From: Methylococcaceae bacterium
GTDB taxonomy: Bacteria > Pseudomonadota > Gammaproteobacteria > Methylococcales > Methylomonadaceae
Length of the DNA: 62,132 nt
Assembly: GCA_030626845.1 (NCBI GenBank)
Contig: DAOUTG010000005.1
Coordinates: forward strand, 1 to 62,132
Direction: 5' to 3'
Shown: one piece after another, positions 1-8,278 of the stretch
Numbering within the stretch: the stretch's first letter is position 1
Layout: each line of letters opens with the position of its first letter
Program-made: the position numbers and the translations under genes
Notes under the pieces: model-generated
The model's database searches: none
The model's input: the letters and a program-made list of their open reading frames with translations, nothing else
Told to the model about the DNA's origin: nothing

Positions 1-1791
1 GATGGGACGGCCATGGTAGCTGATAAATCGGGCGCAACGATTTTACCTATTAGAATTTCAGGGGCTGAATACACTCATTTTTCAAAGCTTCAAAAAATAG
101 TTAGATTACGTTTTTTTCCAAAAATCACCTTACATATTTTACCGCCAACGACCATTCATGCTGATGATAATTTGCGTGGAAAATTACGCCGAAAATCTAG
201 TGGTCACGTGCTGGCTGATTTAATGAATGAAATGATATTTACTACCAGTCCCTACCAGCAAACCCTTTTTTCCAGTTTATTAGAGGCACGGAGTATTCAT
301 GGGGGAGGGCATGAAATTGCCGAAGATTTAGAGCATGTTCCCTTATCTTATAATAGCCTTATTATGCGTGCTATTGTGATCGCTAATACTTTAGAAACGC
401 AGACAAAACAAGCCGAACCTATTGGGATATTTTTACCCAATTCCAGTAAAACATTATCTGTTATTTTAGCGTTACAGGTTAATGATCGTATTCCTGCGAT
501 GCTAAATTATACCATGGGCTCAACAGGGATGATTTCTGCTTGCCATACCGCTAAAATTAAAACGGTTTTAACCTCAAGACGCTTTATTGAATTAGCAAAA
601 CTAGAAGCGATAGCTGAAATTCTAAGCCAACAACTCACGTTAGTTTATTTAGAAGATATTGCGGAAAAAATAACAGCACAAGATAAATTGAAAGCCTTAT
701 TTCAATGTTGGACAGCAGATTATTGGTATCATAAGAAACCGCATAATTCAAATGATGCGGCAATAATTTTATTTACCTCAGGGTCAGAAGGAACACCTAA
801 AGGCGTGGTATTATCACACCGTAATATATTAGCTAATATTAATCAAATTAAGTCACGTATTAATGTTAATGCACAAGATACCGTGCTTAATTTTCTTCCT
901 TTATTTCATTCATTCGGCTTTACTGCCGGCACAATTTTACCGTTAATGAATGGTATCAAAACCTTCTTTTATCCCACCCCTCTGCATTATACTATTATCC
1001 CTGAAATAGCTTATGAAATAGGGGCAACGATTATGTTTGGAACGAATACTTTTTTAGCTGCTTACGCAAAAAAAGCCCATGCCTATGATTTTCATACGGT
1101 GCGTTATGTGGTTGCAGGCGCTGAAAAACTACAACAAACAACCCGTGATACTTGGGTAGAAAAATTTGGGATTCGTATTTTAGAAGGCTATGGTGCAACA
1201 GAAACAGCCCCTGTTATTTCTGTTAATACGTCGATGGATTTTAAAGCAGGCACTGTAGGACGGTTTATTCCAGGCATGGATTATAAATTGGAAAAAATTG
1301 CGGGTATAAAGGAAGGAGGAAAACTGCATGTTTCAGGTTCTAATATAATGAAAGGTTATTTATTAGCAAATAACCCTGGAAAATTAGTGCCACCTCGTTC
1401 TATTTATGGTGAAGGCTGGTACGATACAGGTGATATAGTTGACGTAGATGATGATGGTTTTATTATCATAAAAGGTCGAAGTAAACGTTTTGCTAAAATT
1501 GGCGGTGAAATGATCTCTTTAACCGTTGTTGAGGAATTAGCTGCAAAAACATGGACCGATGCACATCATGCCGTAATTAATTTACCCGATAGTCGGAAAG
1601 GTGAAAAAATTATTTTACTAACGACTAAAGTCAGTGCTGAATTAAAGGAGTTAAAATCAACAGCTAAGGGGCTTTCGGCGATTCATTTTCCACGTAAAAT
1701 TTTTATTATTGATCGCTTACCTCTATTAGTCACAGGAAAAATTGATTACCCAAAAGTAACCGAGATTATACTTGAGAAATTAGCAGATTAA
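1..1791 (+). CDS. aas: Aas-type acyl-ACP synthetase / acyltransferase, 5'-truncated
   Basis: The reading frame is open to the left edge, so the true start lies outside the window. The first ~75 residues match the end of a PlsC-like acyltransferase domain (the stretch reading SGATILPIRI, then TLHILPP). The rest is an AMP-binding acyl-ACP/CoA synthetase domain: P-loop-like TSGSEGTPKG at nt 775-804, YGATETAP near nt 1189, GWYDTGD near nt 1411 and the C-terminal catalytic lysine region VTGKIDYPK. This order is that of Aas, which reacylates lysophosphatidylethanolamine in the inner membrane using fatty acid activated onto acyl-carrier protein. About 600 residues are visible against ~720 in E. coli Aas, so roughly 120 or more are missing. 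If the upstream part holds MFS helices, it would be an LplT-Aas fusion; this cannot be told here. Confidence 0.85.
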   Translation, partial: DGTAMVADKSGATILPIRISGAEYTHFSKLQKIVRLRFFPKITLHILPPTTIHADDNLRGKLRRKSSGHVLADLMNEMIFTTSPYQQTLFSSLLEARSIHGGGHEIAEDLEHVPLSYNSLIMRAIVIANTLETQTKQAEPIGIFLPNSSKTLSVILALQVNDRIPAMLNYTMGSTGMISACHTAKIKTVLTSRRFIELAKLEAIAEILSQQLTLVYLEDIAEKITAQDKLKALFQCWTADYWYHKKPHNSNDAAIILFTSGSEGTPKGVVLSHRNILANINQIKSRINVNAQDTVLNFLPLFHSFGFTAGTILPLMNGIKTFFYPTPLHYTIIPEIAYEIGATIMFGTNTFLAAYAKKAHAYDFHTVRYVVAGAEKLQQTTRDTWVEKFGIRILEGYGATETAPVISVNTSMDFKAGTVGRFIPGMDYKLEKIAGIKEGGKLHVSGSNIMKGYLLANNPGKLVPPRSIYGEGWYDTGDIVDVDDDGFIIIKGRSKRFAKIGGEMISLTVVEELAAKTWTDAHHAVINLPDSRKGEKIILLTTKVSAELKELKSTAKGLSAIHFPRKIFIIDRLPLLVTGKIDYPKVTEIILEKLAD

Positions 1792-1840
1792 CTTTTGAAA
1801 TTTATTCCTGTCTACAATAAGAACCTACATTGGCATCCAA

Positions 1841-3004
1841 ATGAAATTATTTAATTTATGTTTATTCGTGATTTTTATCACCGCTTGTAATGAAACGGTT
1901 CTTGTTAAAAATAAACCAACCCCTTTTTCCTCAAGCACGATAGACCCTAAAATTATTCCAGAACCTCCGATTATTTCTAAACAATCTCCGTTATTAAAGC
2001 TTTATCCAACGGATTTTCAAGCGTTATCAGGCTGGAATAAAGATAATCATGCGTTAGCTTATCAATCGTTCAAACGCTCTTGTAAATATTGGCATAAAAA
2101 GCCTAATAGTAAAAAAATGAAAGGTGTATTTGAATTAGGTAAATTAGGAGATTGGAAAAGCTTATGTAAAGTAAAAGTTACTTTAGGGAAAGAAAAGTTG
2201 TTTTTTGAACGCTGGTTTAAACCTTATGCGGTTAATAAAAACAATAGCTTTAAGGGGTTATTTACGGGTTATTTTATTCCTCAACTCAATGGTTCTTACA
2301 CCAAAACTGAACGCTATAATATTCCTGTTTATCGTAAACCCAAAAGCTCTACATTACGCCGTTTAACGCGAAGCCAAATTTATAATAAGGGTTTAGCCAA
2401 TAAAGGCTTAGAGTTATTATGGGTTGATAATCTAATGGACGTATTTTTTATGGAAGTACAAGGCTCTGGGCGTGTAAAGATGGAAGATGGCTCATTGCAA
2501 GGTCTGAGTTATGGCGGCAGTAATGGTCGTTCTTATTATGCGATTGGTAAAACATTAGTCGATAATGAAGAAATTTCCCGTGAAGATATTTCTATGCAAA
2601 CCATACGGGCTTGGATAGATAAACATCCCAAAAAAGGCCTAGCATTAATGAAAAAAAATCGCTCTTATGTTTATTTTCGTTTAACTAAAGTCAAACCATC
2701 AGAAGGTGCGGTAGGGGCAATGGGACAACCGTTAACGGCAAAACACAGCCTAGCTATAGATCGTAAACATTTACCTCTAGGGATTCCAATTTGGTTAAAT
2801 GCAGAACATCCTTTAGATAAAAAACAACAGCTTGAACATTTAGTGATGGCACAAGATACAGGGGGTGCAATCAAAGGCGCGATACGGGGTGATTTGTATT
2901 GGGGAGAAGGCTCAACAGCAGGAGATTTTGCAGGGGCAATGAAATCATCGGGACGTTACTATTTGTTATTACCTCGAAATTTGTATGCGAAATCTGGTAG
3001 GTAA
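1841..3004 (+). CDS. mltA: Membrane-bound lytic murein transglycosylase A (lipoprotein)
   Basis: MltA cleaves the MurNAc-GlcNAc bond of peptidoglycan with formation of 1,6-anhydro ends. The product is 387 aa. A short signal sequence ends in the lipobox ITAC (Cys16), followed by Asn, which fits an outer-membrane lipoprotein. The MltA barrel domain shows GLFTGYFIPQLNGS and FFMEVQGSGRV. The C-terminal 3D domain carries GAVGAMGQPLTAKHSLA and MAQDTGGAIKG, whose aspartate corresponds to the family's catalytic acid. Length is normal for the family. It follows aas by 49 bases on the same strand and may be cotranscribed. The ribosome binding site before the ATG is weak. Identification is firm; the assigned start rests on the signal peptide. 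Confidence 0.93.
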   Translation: MKLFNLCLFVIFITACNETVLVKNKPTPFSSSTIDPKIIPEPPIISKQSPLLKLYPTDFQALSGWNKDNHALAYQSFKRSCKYWHKKPNSKKMKGVFELGKLGDWKSLCKVKVTLGKEKLFFERWFKPYAVNKNNSFKGLFTGYFIPQLNGSYTKTERYNIPVYRKPKSSTLRRLTRSQIYNKGLANKGLELLWVDNLMDVFFMEVQGSGRVKMEDGSLQGLSYGGSNGRSYYAIGKTLVDNEEISREDISMQTIRAWIDKHPKKGLALMKKNRSYVYFRLTKVKPSEGAVGAMGQPLTAKHSLAIDRKHLPLGIPIWLNAEHPLDKKQQLEHLVMAQDTGGAIKGAIRGDLYWGEGSTAGDFAGAMKSSGRYYLLLPRNLYAKSGR

Positions 3005-3075
3005 TATAAACTTATTCGCCTTACGAACTGTTGTCCTTTCACTTGATTTTTCCTAAGTTAATTCATGAGCATTCC

Positions 3076-3591
3076 TTAAGATTTTCGGCTGACCTGAACA
3101 ATTACTTTCTTATTCTCGTAATCAATGTTTAATATTTGTACGGTGAAGCGTCCTTTTGCACTTTTAAAATTTTTGGTGTAGCCATCTATTATGGTATGAC
3201 TGGATGATTTTCCTCCGATGGGTGCGATGTTAAGTTTTACAGACGCTTCACCGACTAGGTTTGGGAAGGTTATTGACAAGCTACTTTTGGCTTTTTTTAT
3301 AAACAAGGGTTGATGTGCTTGTAGGGTATATTGAAATCGTGAGGAGATTTTTTTTGTAGCTTTGGTCGTGATTATTTTTTCAGTAGCTGTAGGTGTTTTC
3401 TGTGTTTCTACTTGCTCTAAACCAATAAAGCCTCCAATAATGCTGGTGGGTTGAAGTTGGTCTATAAAAGCTAATATTGCGATAATTAAACCCCCTATTT
3501 CAATTATTCGTCTTTCAGAAAGAACTTTTAATATTCTTTTAAGTGTTCCGTTTTGATTATTTTTATCGTTATCAGTTTCACTATTATTCAT
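3076..3591 (-). CDS. Hypothetical single-span membrane protein
   Basis: I do not recognise this 171-aa protein. A polar Asn/Asp-rich N-terminus (residues 1-17) precedes a basic stretch and one predicted transmembrane helix at about residues 32-48 (IGGLIIAILAFIDQL). A long likely periplasmic tail follows, rich in Lys, Ser and Thr, with alternating hydrophobic residues suggesting a beta-rich domain in the last 80 residues. A good Shine-Dalgarno sequence (AGGT, about 7 bases before the ATG) supports the start. It is alone on its strand, convergent with mltA and divergent from the binding-protein/OmpA gene. No catalytic motif is visible and no function is assigned. Confidence 0.6.
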   Translation of the reverse strand: MNNSETDNDKNNQNGTLKRILKVLSERRIIEIGGLIIAILAFIDQLQPTSIIGGFIGLEQVETQKTPTATEKIITTKATKKISSRFQYTLQAHQPLFIKKAKSSLSITFPNLVGEASVKLNIAPIGGKSSSHTIIDGYTKNFKSAKGRFTVQILNIDYENKKVIVQVSRKS

Positions 3592-3871
3592 TTTATTACC
3601 TTTTTATGTTATTTAGAAAAAGAAACATCACGAAATTGTGCTTCAAAAGCAGTGTAATTTACTACAAAATGAATTTCAAATGTTTTTAGCCATGTAAATT
3701 TGGTTTACACGCTTTTCGTAATCCAACATTTTATATTATCTTTCACCAAAATAAAGCCTATTCTCGGACTAAGATTAGTGGTATAGCATCCTTTTTGGCT
3801 AAAGCCATTGCTCATGATAGTCCTCTAACAGTAGAGTCAAAATTTTAGTTTTCTAAAAACAGGAGAAGAAA
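3592..3871. other. Intergenic region between divergent genes
   Basis: This 280-base gap holds the start regions of the small membrane protein (minus) and the binding-protein/OmpA gene (plus). The plus gene has a strong ribosome binding site, AGGAGAAG, directly before its ATG. No clear terminator, operator or RNA gene was seen. A stop-free plus frame covers roughly 3691-3848 and ends at TAG. It has no good start codon or recognisable homology, so it is not called a gene. Confidence 0.5.
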
Positions 3872-5581
3872 ATGCATAATAAATCCATACTATTAATATT
3901 AGGGATGTGTTTATCCCTAAGTGTACAAGCGGTTGATTATATTAAAATAGCACCAATGAGCCAGATTATTAAAGGCACTGTCGGTGAAGTTCGTAACACA
4001 GAAACTATCACGATTCCTATTATTACTTGGGGGGGTGACATCGCAACACTTCATGGCAACGGTGATTCTGCTGTAACGAATACAGACAGTATTTTAGGAA
4101 AATTAGGCGTTAATAACCGTTTAATTCGCCAAGATGTCTTCTCCAAACAAATCGAAAGTTATTTAGCAGGTGAAACGCCTTATCTTCGTGGTACATTAGG
4201 CATGCTTAATCAAGCGTCTGATGTACTGAATAAAGACCCCCGCACACGTCCTGTTATTATTCATCAATTAACTTGGTCAGCAGGTGGAGATGCATTAGTG
4301 GTAAAAGAAGGTATTCGTACAGTCAAAGATCTAAAAGGTAAAACCATCGTATTACAGGCTTATGGGCCGCATGTTGATTATATGATGCGGGTTTTAACGG
4401 ATGCAGGACTAACGGCTAAAGATATTAATATTCGCTGGGTTAAAGATTTAACAGGCACAGATAATACACCCATGGAAGCTTTTTATGAAGCCGATATTGA
4501 TGCTGCTTTTATGATTATTCCTGATGCATTAGCACTGACCTCTGGCGGAAACGTTGGAAAAGGCTCAGAAAATTCTGTTAAAGGGGCTTCGATACTCATT
4601 TCTACTAAAACAGCAAATAAAATTATTGCTGACGTTTATGCCGTCCGTGCTGATTATTTTGAATCTAATCATAGTAAGGTAGAAACTTTTGTAAGCGGTT
4701 TAATGAAATCAACCGAAGCGATGCAAGCGGTTGTAAAAAATAAAACGACTAATACAGCGGTTTATAAAACCATGATGGCGGCTTCTGCAAAAGCATTGTT
4801 AGATAGTGAACAAGCGATTGCTGATACTGAAGGGATGTATTTAGATGCTGAATTTGTAGGATTTGATGGTAACGTAAAGTTTTTTAGTAATGCCAGTTAT
4901 CCACGACGTATTGAAATTTTAAATCAAGAAATACAAAAAGGATTAGCTCAATTAGGGCTGGTTAAAGGTAGCGTTCTATTTACTAAAGCTAACTGGGATT
5001 ATGCCTTGCTACAAACAGGCTTAAGCAATACAAATCAAGCAGAAGCCCCCAAATTTAATTCGGCAAAAATTGCCTCAGTTGTCAATCAACGTCAACAACA
5101 AGGTGCATTAGAACAAGGTGAATTATTTAAATTTGAAATTTATTTTGCGCCCAATCAAAAAAGTTTCTCAATTGATTTTTATAAAGATGCCTTTGATAAA
5201 GTAATTAACTTAGCTTCAACTTATGGTGGCGCGGTGATTACCGTAGAAGGTCACTCAGACCCTATGGGTTATTTACGCAAACAAAAAGCAGGTGAACAAG
5301 CCTTAGTTTTAGGACAAATTAAGCAAAGTGCTAAAAATTTAAGCTTAGGACGTTCTCAAGCCGTTAGAGATAATATTATTCACTATGCAACCAGTAAAGG
5401 AATTTTATTGGATGCCTCACAATTTGCCGTCATAGGTCATGGTATTTCTTCGCCAAAATCAGGTGTTTGTGGTAATTTACCTTGCGCGCCAAAAACTGAA
5501 AAAGATTGGCGAGCTAATATGCGCGTTGAGTTTCGTATTATCCAAATTGAAGCAGAAGACTCTGTTTTTCAACCTTTATAG
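3872..5581 (+). CDS. NMT1/PhnD-like solute-binding domain fused to OmpA peptidoglycan-binding domain
   Basis: The 569-aa product starts with a signal peptide cleaved near Val-Gln-Ala|Val (residue ~20). Residues ~45-380 look like a type 2 periplasmic solute-binding fold of the NMT1/TauA/PhnD kind: VKEGIRTVKDLKGKTIVLQ, then DAAFMIIPDALAL, then ADYFESNHSKVETFVSGL. Residues ~425-560 are an OmpA domain with VEGHSDP, LSLGRSQAVRDNII and a closing NMRVEFRI, the pattern that binds diaminopimelate in peptidoglycan. A free binding protein would feed an ABC transporter, but no permease or ATPase is nearby. The fusion therefore suggests a cell-wall-tethered ligand sensor or scaffold. The next gene, 7 bases downstream, encodes a VWA lipoprotein and is surely cotranscribed. 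The domain calls are firm; the role is inferred. Confidence 0.82.
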   Translation: MHNKSILLILGMCLSLSVQAVDYIKIAPMSQIIKGTVGEVRNTETITIPIITWGGDIATLHGNGDSAVTNTDSILGKLGVNNRLIRQDVFSKQIESYLAGETPYLRGTLGMLNQASDVLNKDPRTRPVIIHQLTWSAGGDALVVKEGIRTVKDLKGKTIVLQAYGPHVDYMMRVLTDAGLTAKDINIRWVKDLTGTDNTPMEAFYEADIDAAFMIIPDALALTSGGNVGKGSENSVKGASILISTKTANKIIADVYAVRADYFESNHSKVETFVSGLMKSTEAMQAVVKNKTTNTAVYKTMMAASAKALLDSEQAIADTEGMYLDAEFVGFDGNVKFFSNASYPRRIEILNQEIQKGLAQLGLVKGSVLFTKANWDYALLQTGLSNTNQAEAPKFNSAKIASVVNQRQQQGALEQGELFKFEIYFAPNQKSFSIDFYKDAFDKVINLASTYGGAVITVEGHSDPMGYLRKQKAGEQALVLGQIKQSAKNLSLGRSQAVRDNIIHYATSKGILLDASQFAVIGHGISSPKSGVCGNLPCAPKTEKDWRANMRVEFRIIQIEAEDSVFQPL

Positions 5582-5588
5582 GGGCTGA

Positions 5589-6371
5589 ATGATGAAATCT
5601 TTATCGTATTTTACAACCGCTTTATTAGTCCTATTTGTATCAGCTTGTGATGGGGAATCAACTTCAGAAACTTCAATAGAAGCAGCAGCAGAAGTAATAG
5701 CAACAACAATTGATGCTGGGAATATTTTATATGCACTACGTCCTGTGGATGATAACTGGCCGAGTCGTCATGAAGAAAATATTCTGAGTAAAAATCTATT
5801 AGCCGCTAATTATTATATTATTTTAGATGCTAGTGGCTCAATGGATGGGGATCAGTGTGCCGAAGGCACCACAAAAATGGCGGTTGCTAAGAAGGCTATT
5901 ACTCAGTTTGCAGCACAAATTCCAACGGATGCTAATTTAGCCTTGTATTCCTTTGATGGAACGGGAGAAAGTGAACGCGTAAATTTAGCAACAGGAAATA
6001 GAAAACCTTTTTTTGAGCAAATTAAAATGATTGAAACAGGCGGTGGAACGCCTTTGGCAACGGCTATTAGTCATGGTTATCAACAATTAGAAGGACAAGC
6101 GGTAAAGCAGTTAGGTTATGGTGAGTATCATTTAGTAGTGGTAACCGATGGTATTGCTTCAAATGGTGAAGAACCTAATCAAATATTAAATACAGTTTTA
6201 CAACAATCCCCTGTGGTTATTCATAGTATTGGTTTTTGTCTTGATGACAGTCATAGCTTAAACCAACCTGGATTAACGGCTTATACCGCAGCCAGTAATG
6301 CTGATGAATTGCAACAAGGTTTACAAGCGGTATTAGCTGAGTCAACTGATTTTGTAACGGATAGTTTTTAA
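5589..6371 (+). CDS. VWA-domain lipoprotein with intact MIDAS
   Basis: A signal sequence ends in the lipobox VSAC, and the lipidated cysteine is followed by Asp. In enterobacteria Asp at +2 keeps a lipoprotein in the inner membrane; whether that rule holds here is inference. Residues ~75-255 form a von Willebrand A domain with all metal-ion-dependent adhesion site elements: ILDASGSMDGD (DxSxS), the GGGTPLATAI threonine and VVVTDGIASNG (Asp). VWA domains bind protein partners through a divalent metal. The gene follows the solute-binding/OmpA fusion by 7 bases, so the two probably work together at the cell envelope. Two adjacent ATG codons (5589 and 5592) are possible starts. A family-A palindrome lies just beyond the stop and may end the transcript. 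Confidence 0.82.
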   Translation: MMKSLSYFTTALLVLFVSACDGESTSETSIEAAAEVIATTIDAGNILYALRPVDDNWPSRHEENILSKNLLAANYYIILDASGSMDGDQCAEGTTKMAVAKKAITQFAAQIPTDANLALYSFDGTGESERVNLATGNRKPFFEQIKMIETGGGTPLATAISHGYQQLEGQAVKQLGYGEYHLVVVTDGIASNGEEPNQILNTVLQQSPVVIHSIGFCLDDSHSLNQPGLTAYTAASNADELQQGLQAVLAESTDFVTDSF

Positions 6372-6375
6372 ATCA

Positions 6376-6408
6376 CTGCGTAGGGCGGGCTATGCCCACC
6401 CTACGCAG
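6376..6408. repeat. Dispersed intergenic palindrome, family A (copy 1)
   Basis: Near-perfect inverted repeat: the left arm CTGCGTAGGGCGGGC is mirrored by GCCCACCCTACGCAG around a short loop. It lies between the convergent VWA gene and hcp, so it could act as a bidirectional terminator or REP-like element. Related copies lie at 19473, 38583 and 60041. Confidence 0.85.
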
Positions 6409-6418
6409 AGGGAAATTT

Positions 6419-8068
6419 TCATTCCTTAATCTTTAATATTGCTTTAATATCGTTCTCAACCGTATCAATTCCTTTCAAAGCAAATTTTTCCGTCAGCATG
6501 GCTAAAATATCAGCGTTAAAAAAAGGCGGTAATGTAGGGCCTAAACGTATATTTTTTACCCCTAAATCTAATAATGCCAAAAACATAACAATCGTTTGTT
6601 GCTCATACCAAGCAATATTAAATGAGACGGGCATTGCATTAAAACTTTCTAAGCCTAAAGTGATCTGTAGTGCTTGTAAAAAAGAAATGATCGCATAAAA
6701 ATCACTAGTTTGCCCTGCATCTAACAACCGTGGAATACCGCTAATTTCTCCTAAATCTAAATGATTAAAACGATATTTAGTTTCACCACAGGTTAGGATT
6801 AAACAGTTTTGAGGAAGGGCTTCTACTAATTCGGTGTAATAACGTCTTTCTTTATGACGACCATCACAGCCTGCAATCACAATAATTTTCTTAATTTCAT
6901 TTGTTTGAATCGCATTAGAAATAATCTCTTTCAAAGCTAATAAGCTTTGTAAACCATAACCTGTGGTAATAATATTATCGTCCAACAAAGTGGGCGATGA
7001 GTTTTGTTCAGCTTGTTCAATCAGCGCACTAAAATTTTTAGTTTGATTAGTTTTTCTATCATCAACATGAGGAATTGCATCCCAGCCAACCATTCCCGTG
7101 GTAAATAATTTTTCTAAATAAGTTTTTTTCGCTTGTTGAATATTATTAGTCGTTACTAATAAAGAACCATTAAATTTAGCAAATTGATTTTTTTGATCTT
7201 GCCATGCGCCTCCATAATTCCCCACTAAGTTAAAAAATTTCTTAAATTTAGGGTAAGCATGAGCAATAATCGCCTCTCCGTGGGTATAAATATCAATATT
7301 TGTTCCCGCAGTTTGCAGTAAAATTTCTTCAAGATCTTGTAAGTCATGTCCTGAAACTAAAATTCCTGGTTTATCCCAAACATCGGTGTGTACTTTTGTT
7401 GGTACAGGATCACCAAAAGTTTTAGTATTCGCTTGATTTAATAACCCCATCGCTTGTAAGCCAAGTTGACCACAGTGTAAATTCATCGCAAGTGCTTGTT
7501 CTACGCTATGTTTACCGATGGAAAAGTTTAATGCCTGATGAATGAAATTATATAGGTTTTGGTCTTCATAACCCAAAACAGTCGCGTGTTCAATTAACGA
7601 TGCTAATCCTTTTACCCCATAAACTAAGCTTTCACGCAAACCATGATAAGTTTCACACTCTTTTAATAGAGAAGGAACATTTAAGATTTCTCCTTGTTTT
7701 ATAAAAGCCGCTTCATCAATTTCATCATATTGCCATGAGGCTTCTTCAGGGATAACTTCATCGGCAGAAAGTGTTAATTGCTTAATTAATACATTACGCC
7801 GCTGTACCGTTTCACTAATTAAACGTACAAATTCGTTCGAGTCGAAATTAACATTAGTGACGGTTGCATATAAAGCTTTAGCGGTAAATAAATCAAGATG
7901 AGGTTGATAAATATCTTGTTGCTGGGCTTTAATCGTATAAAAAGATAAGCCTTTTAAAACATAAACTAATAAATCTTGTAAACTTGCAACAGGGGCTTTT
8001 TTTCCACAAATACCTGTGGTGTCGCAGGCTTTATTTTTTTTTGCTTCTTGACAGTGGTAGCAAAACAT
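6419..8068 (-). CDS. hcp: Hybrid-cluster protein (hydroxylamine / NO reductase)
   Basis: Hcp carries an iron-sulfur cluster plus a hybrid Fe-S-O cluster. It reduces hydroxylamine in vitro and nitric oxide in vivo, and in E. coli it also drives S-nitrosylation. This 549-aa protein shows the N-terminal cysteines of MFCYHCQ..ACDTTGICGKK, then hybrid-cluster motifs LHCGQLG, PGILVSGHDLQD, THGEAIIAHAYP, VIAGCDGRHKERRYY and LTCGETKYRFN. N-terminal spacing is Cx2Cx8Cx5C, the type usually linked to a [4Fe-4S] cluster in anaerobes' Hcp, not the Cx2Cx11Cx6C of enterobacteria. No Hcr reductase gene is adjacent. Its likely role is nitrosative stress defence or detoxifying hydroxylamine from co-oxidised ammonia, which would suit a methanotroph. 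Identification is firm. Confidence 0.95.
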   Translation of the reverse strand: MFCYHCQEAKKNKACDTTGICGKKAPVASLQDLLVYVLKGLSFYTIKAQQQDIYQPHLDLFTAKALYATVTNVNFDSNEFVRLISETVQRRNVLIKQLTLSADEVIPEEASWQYDEIDEAAFIKQGEILNVPSLLKECETYHGLRESLVYGVKGLASLIEHATVLGYEDQNLYNFIHQALNFSIGKHSVEQALAMNLHCGQLGLQAMGLLNQANTKTFGDPVPTKVHTDVWDKPGILVSGHDLQDLEEILLQTAGTNIDIYTHGEAIIAHAYPKFKKFFNLVGNYGGAWQDQKNQFAKFNGSLLVTTNNIQQAKKTYLEKLFTTGMVGWDAIPHVDDRKTNQTKNFSALIEQAEQNSSPTLLDDNIITTGYGLQSLLALKEIISNAIQTNEIKKIIVIAGCDGRHKERRYYTELVEALPQNCLILTCGETKYRFNHLDLGEISGIPRLLDAGQTSDFYAIISFLQALQITLGLESFNAMPVSFNIAWYEQQTIVMFLALLDLGVKNIRLGPTLPPFFNADILAMLTEKFALKGIDTVENDIKAILKIKE

Positions 8069-8278
8069 TCTTTAACTCGTAATTAATATAGGGAATAGAG
8101 GAGACTTTCAAAATTGTTTATTGTTCCATTAACTTTTTATTGATAACCCCGCATTTTTTGAATCCTACATAATAATTGAGACAAGAAGCTGTAAAATTTG
8201 TTGAATGAGATATTAAGAAATTTCTTATAGGGTATGTTTTAGTAAGTAACGAAATTTTAATTAATTTAATTAGGGTCA
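8069..8278. other. Intergenic region upstream of hcp
   Basis: This 210-base, AT-rich stretch lies between the MxaJ-like gene and hcp, both on the minus strand, and must contain the hcp promoter. I looked for FNR- and NsrR-type palindromes and found no convincing match. No hairpin with a T-run was seen after the MxaJ-like gene. Confidence 0.4.

Noticed and set aside
3691-3848. Stop-free plus-strand frame before the binding-protein/OmpA gene
   Set aside because: No start codon with a ribosome site and no recognisable family; could be chance in AT-rich DNA.
6498-6698. 66-aa plus-strand frame inside hcp
   Set aside because: Antisense to conserved hcp codons; shadow of the real gene.
8069-8278. 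FNR or NsrR site before hcp
   Set aside because: No half-sites with correct spacing could be matched with confidence.
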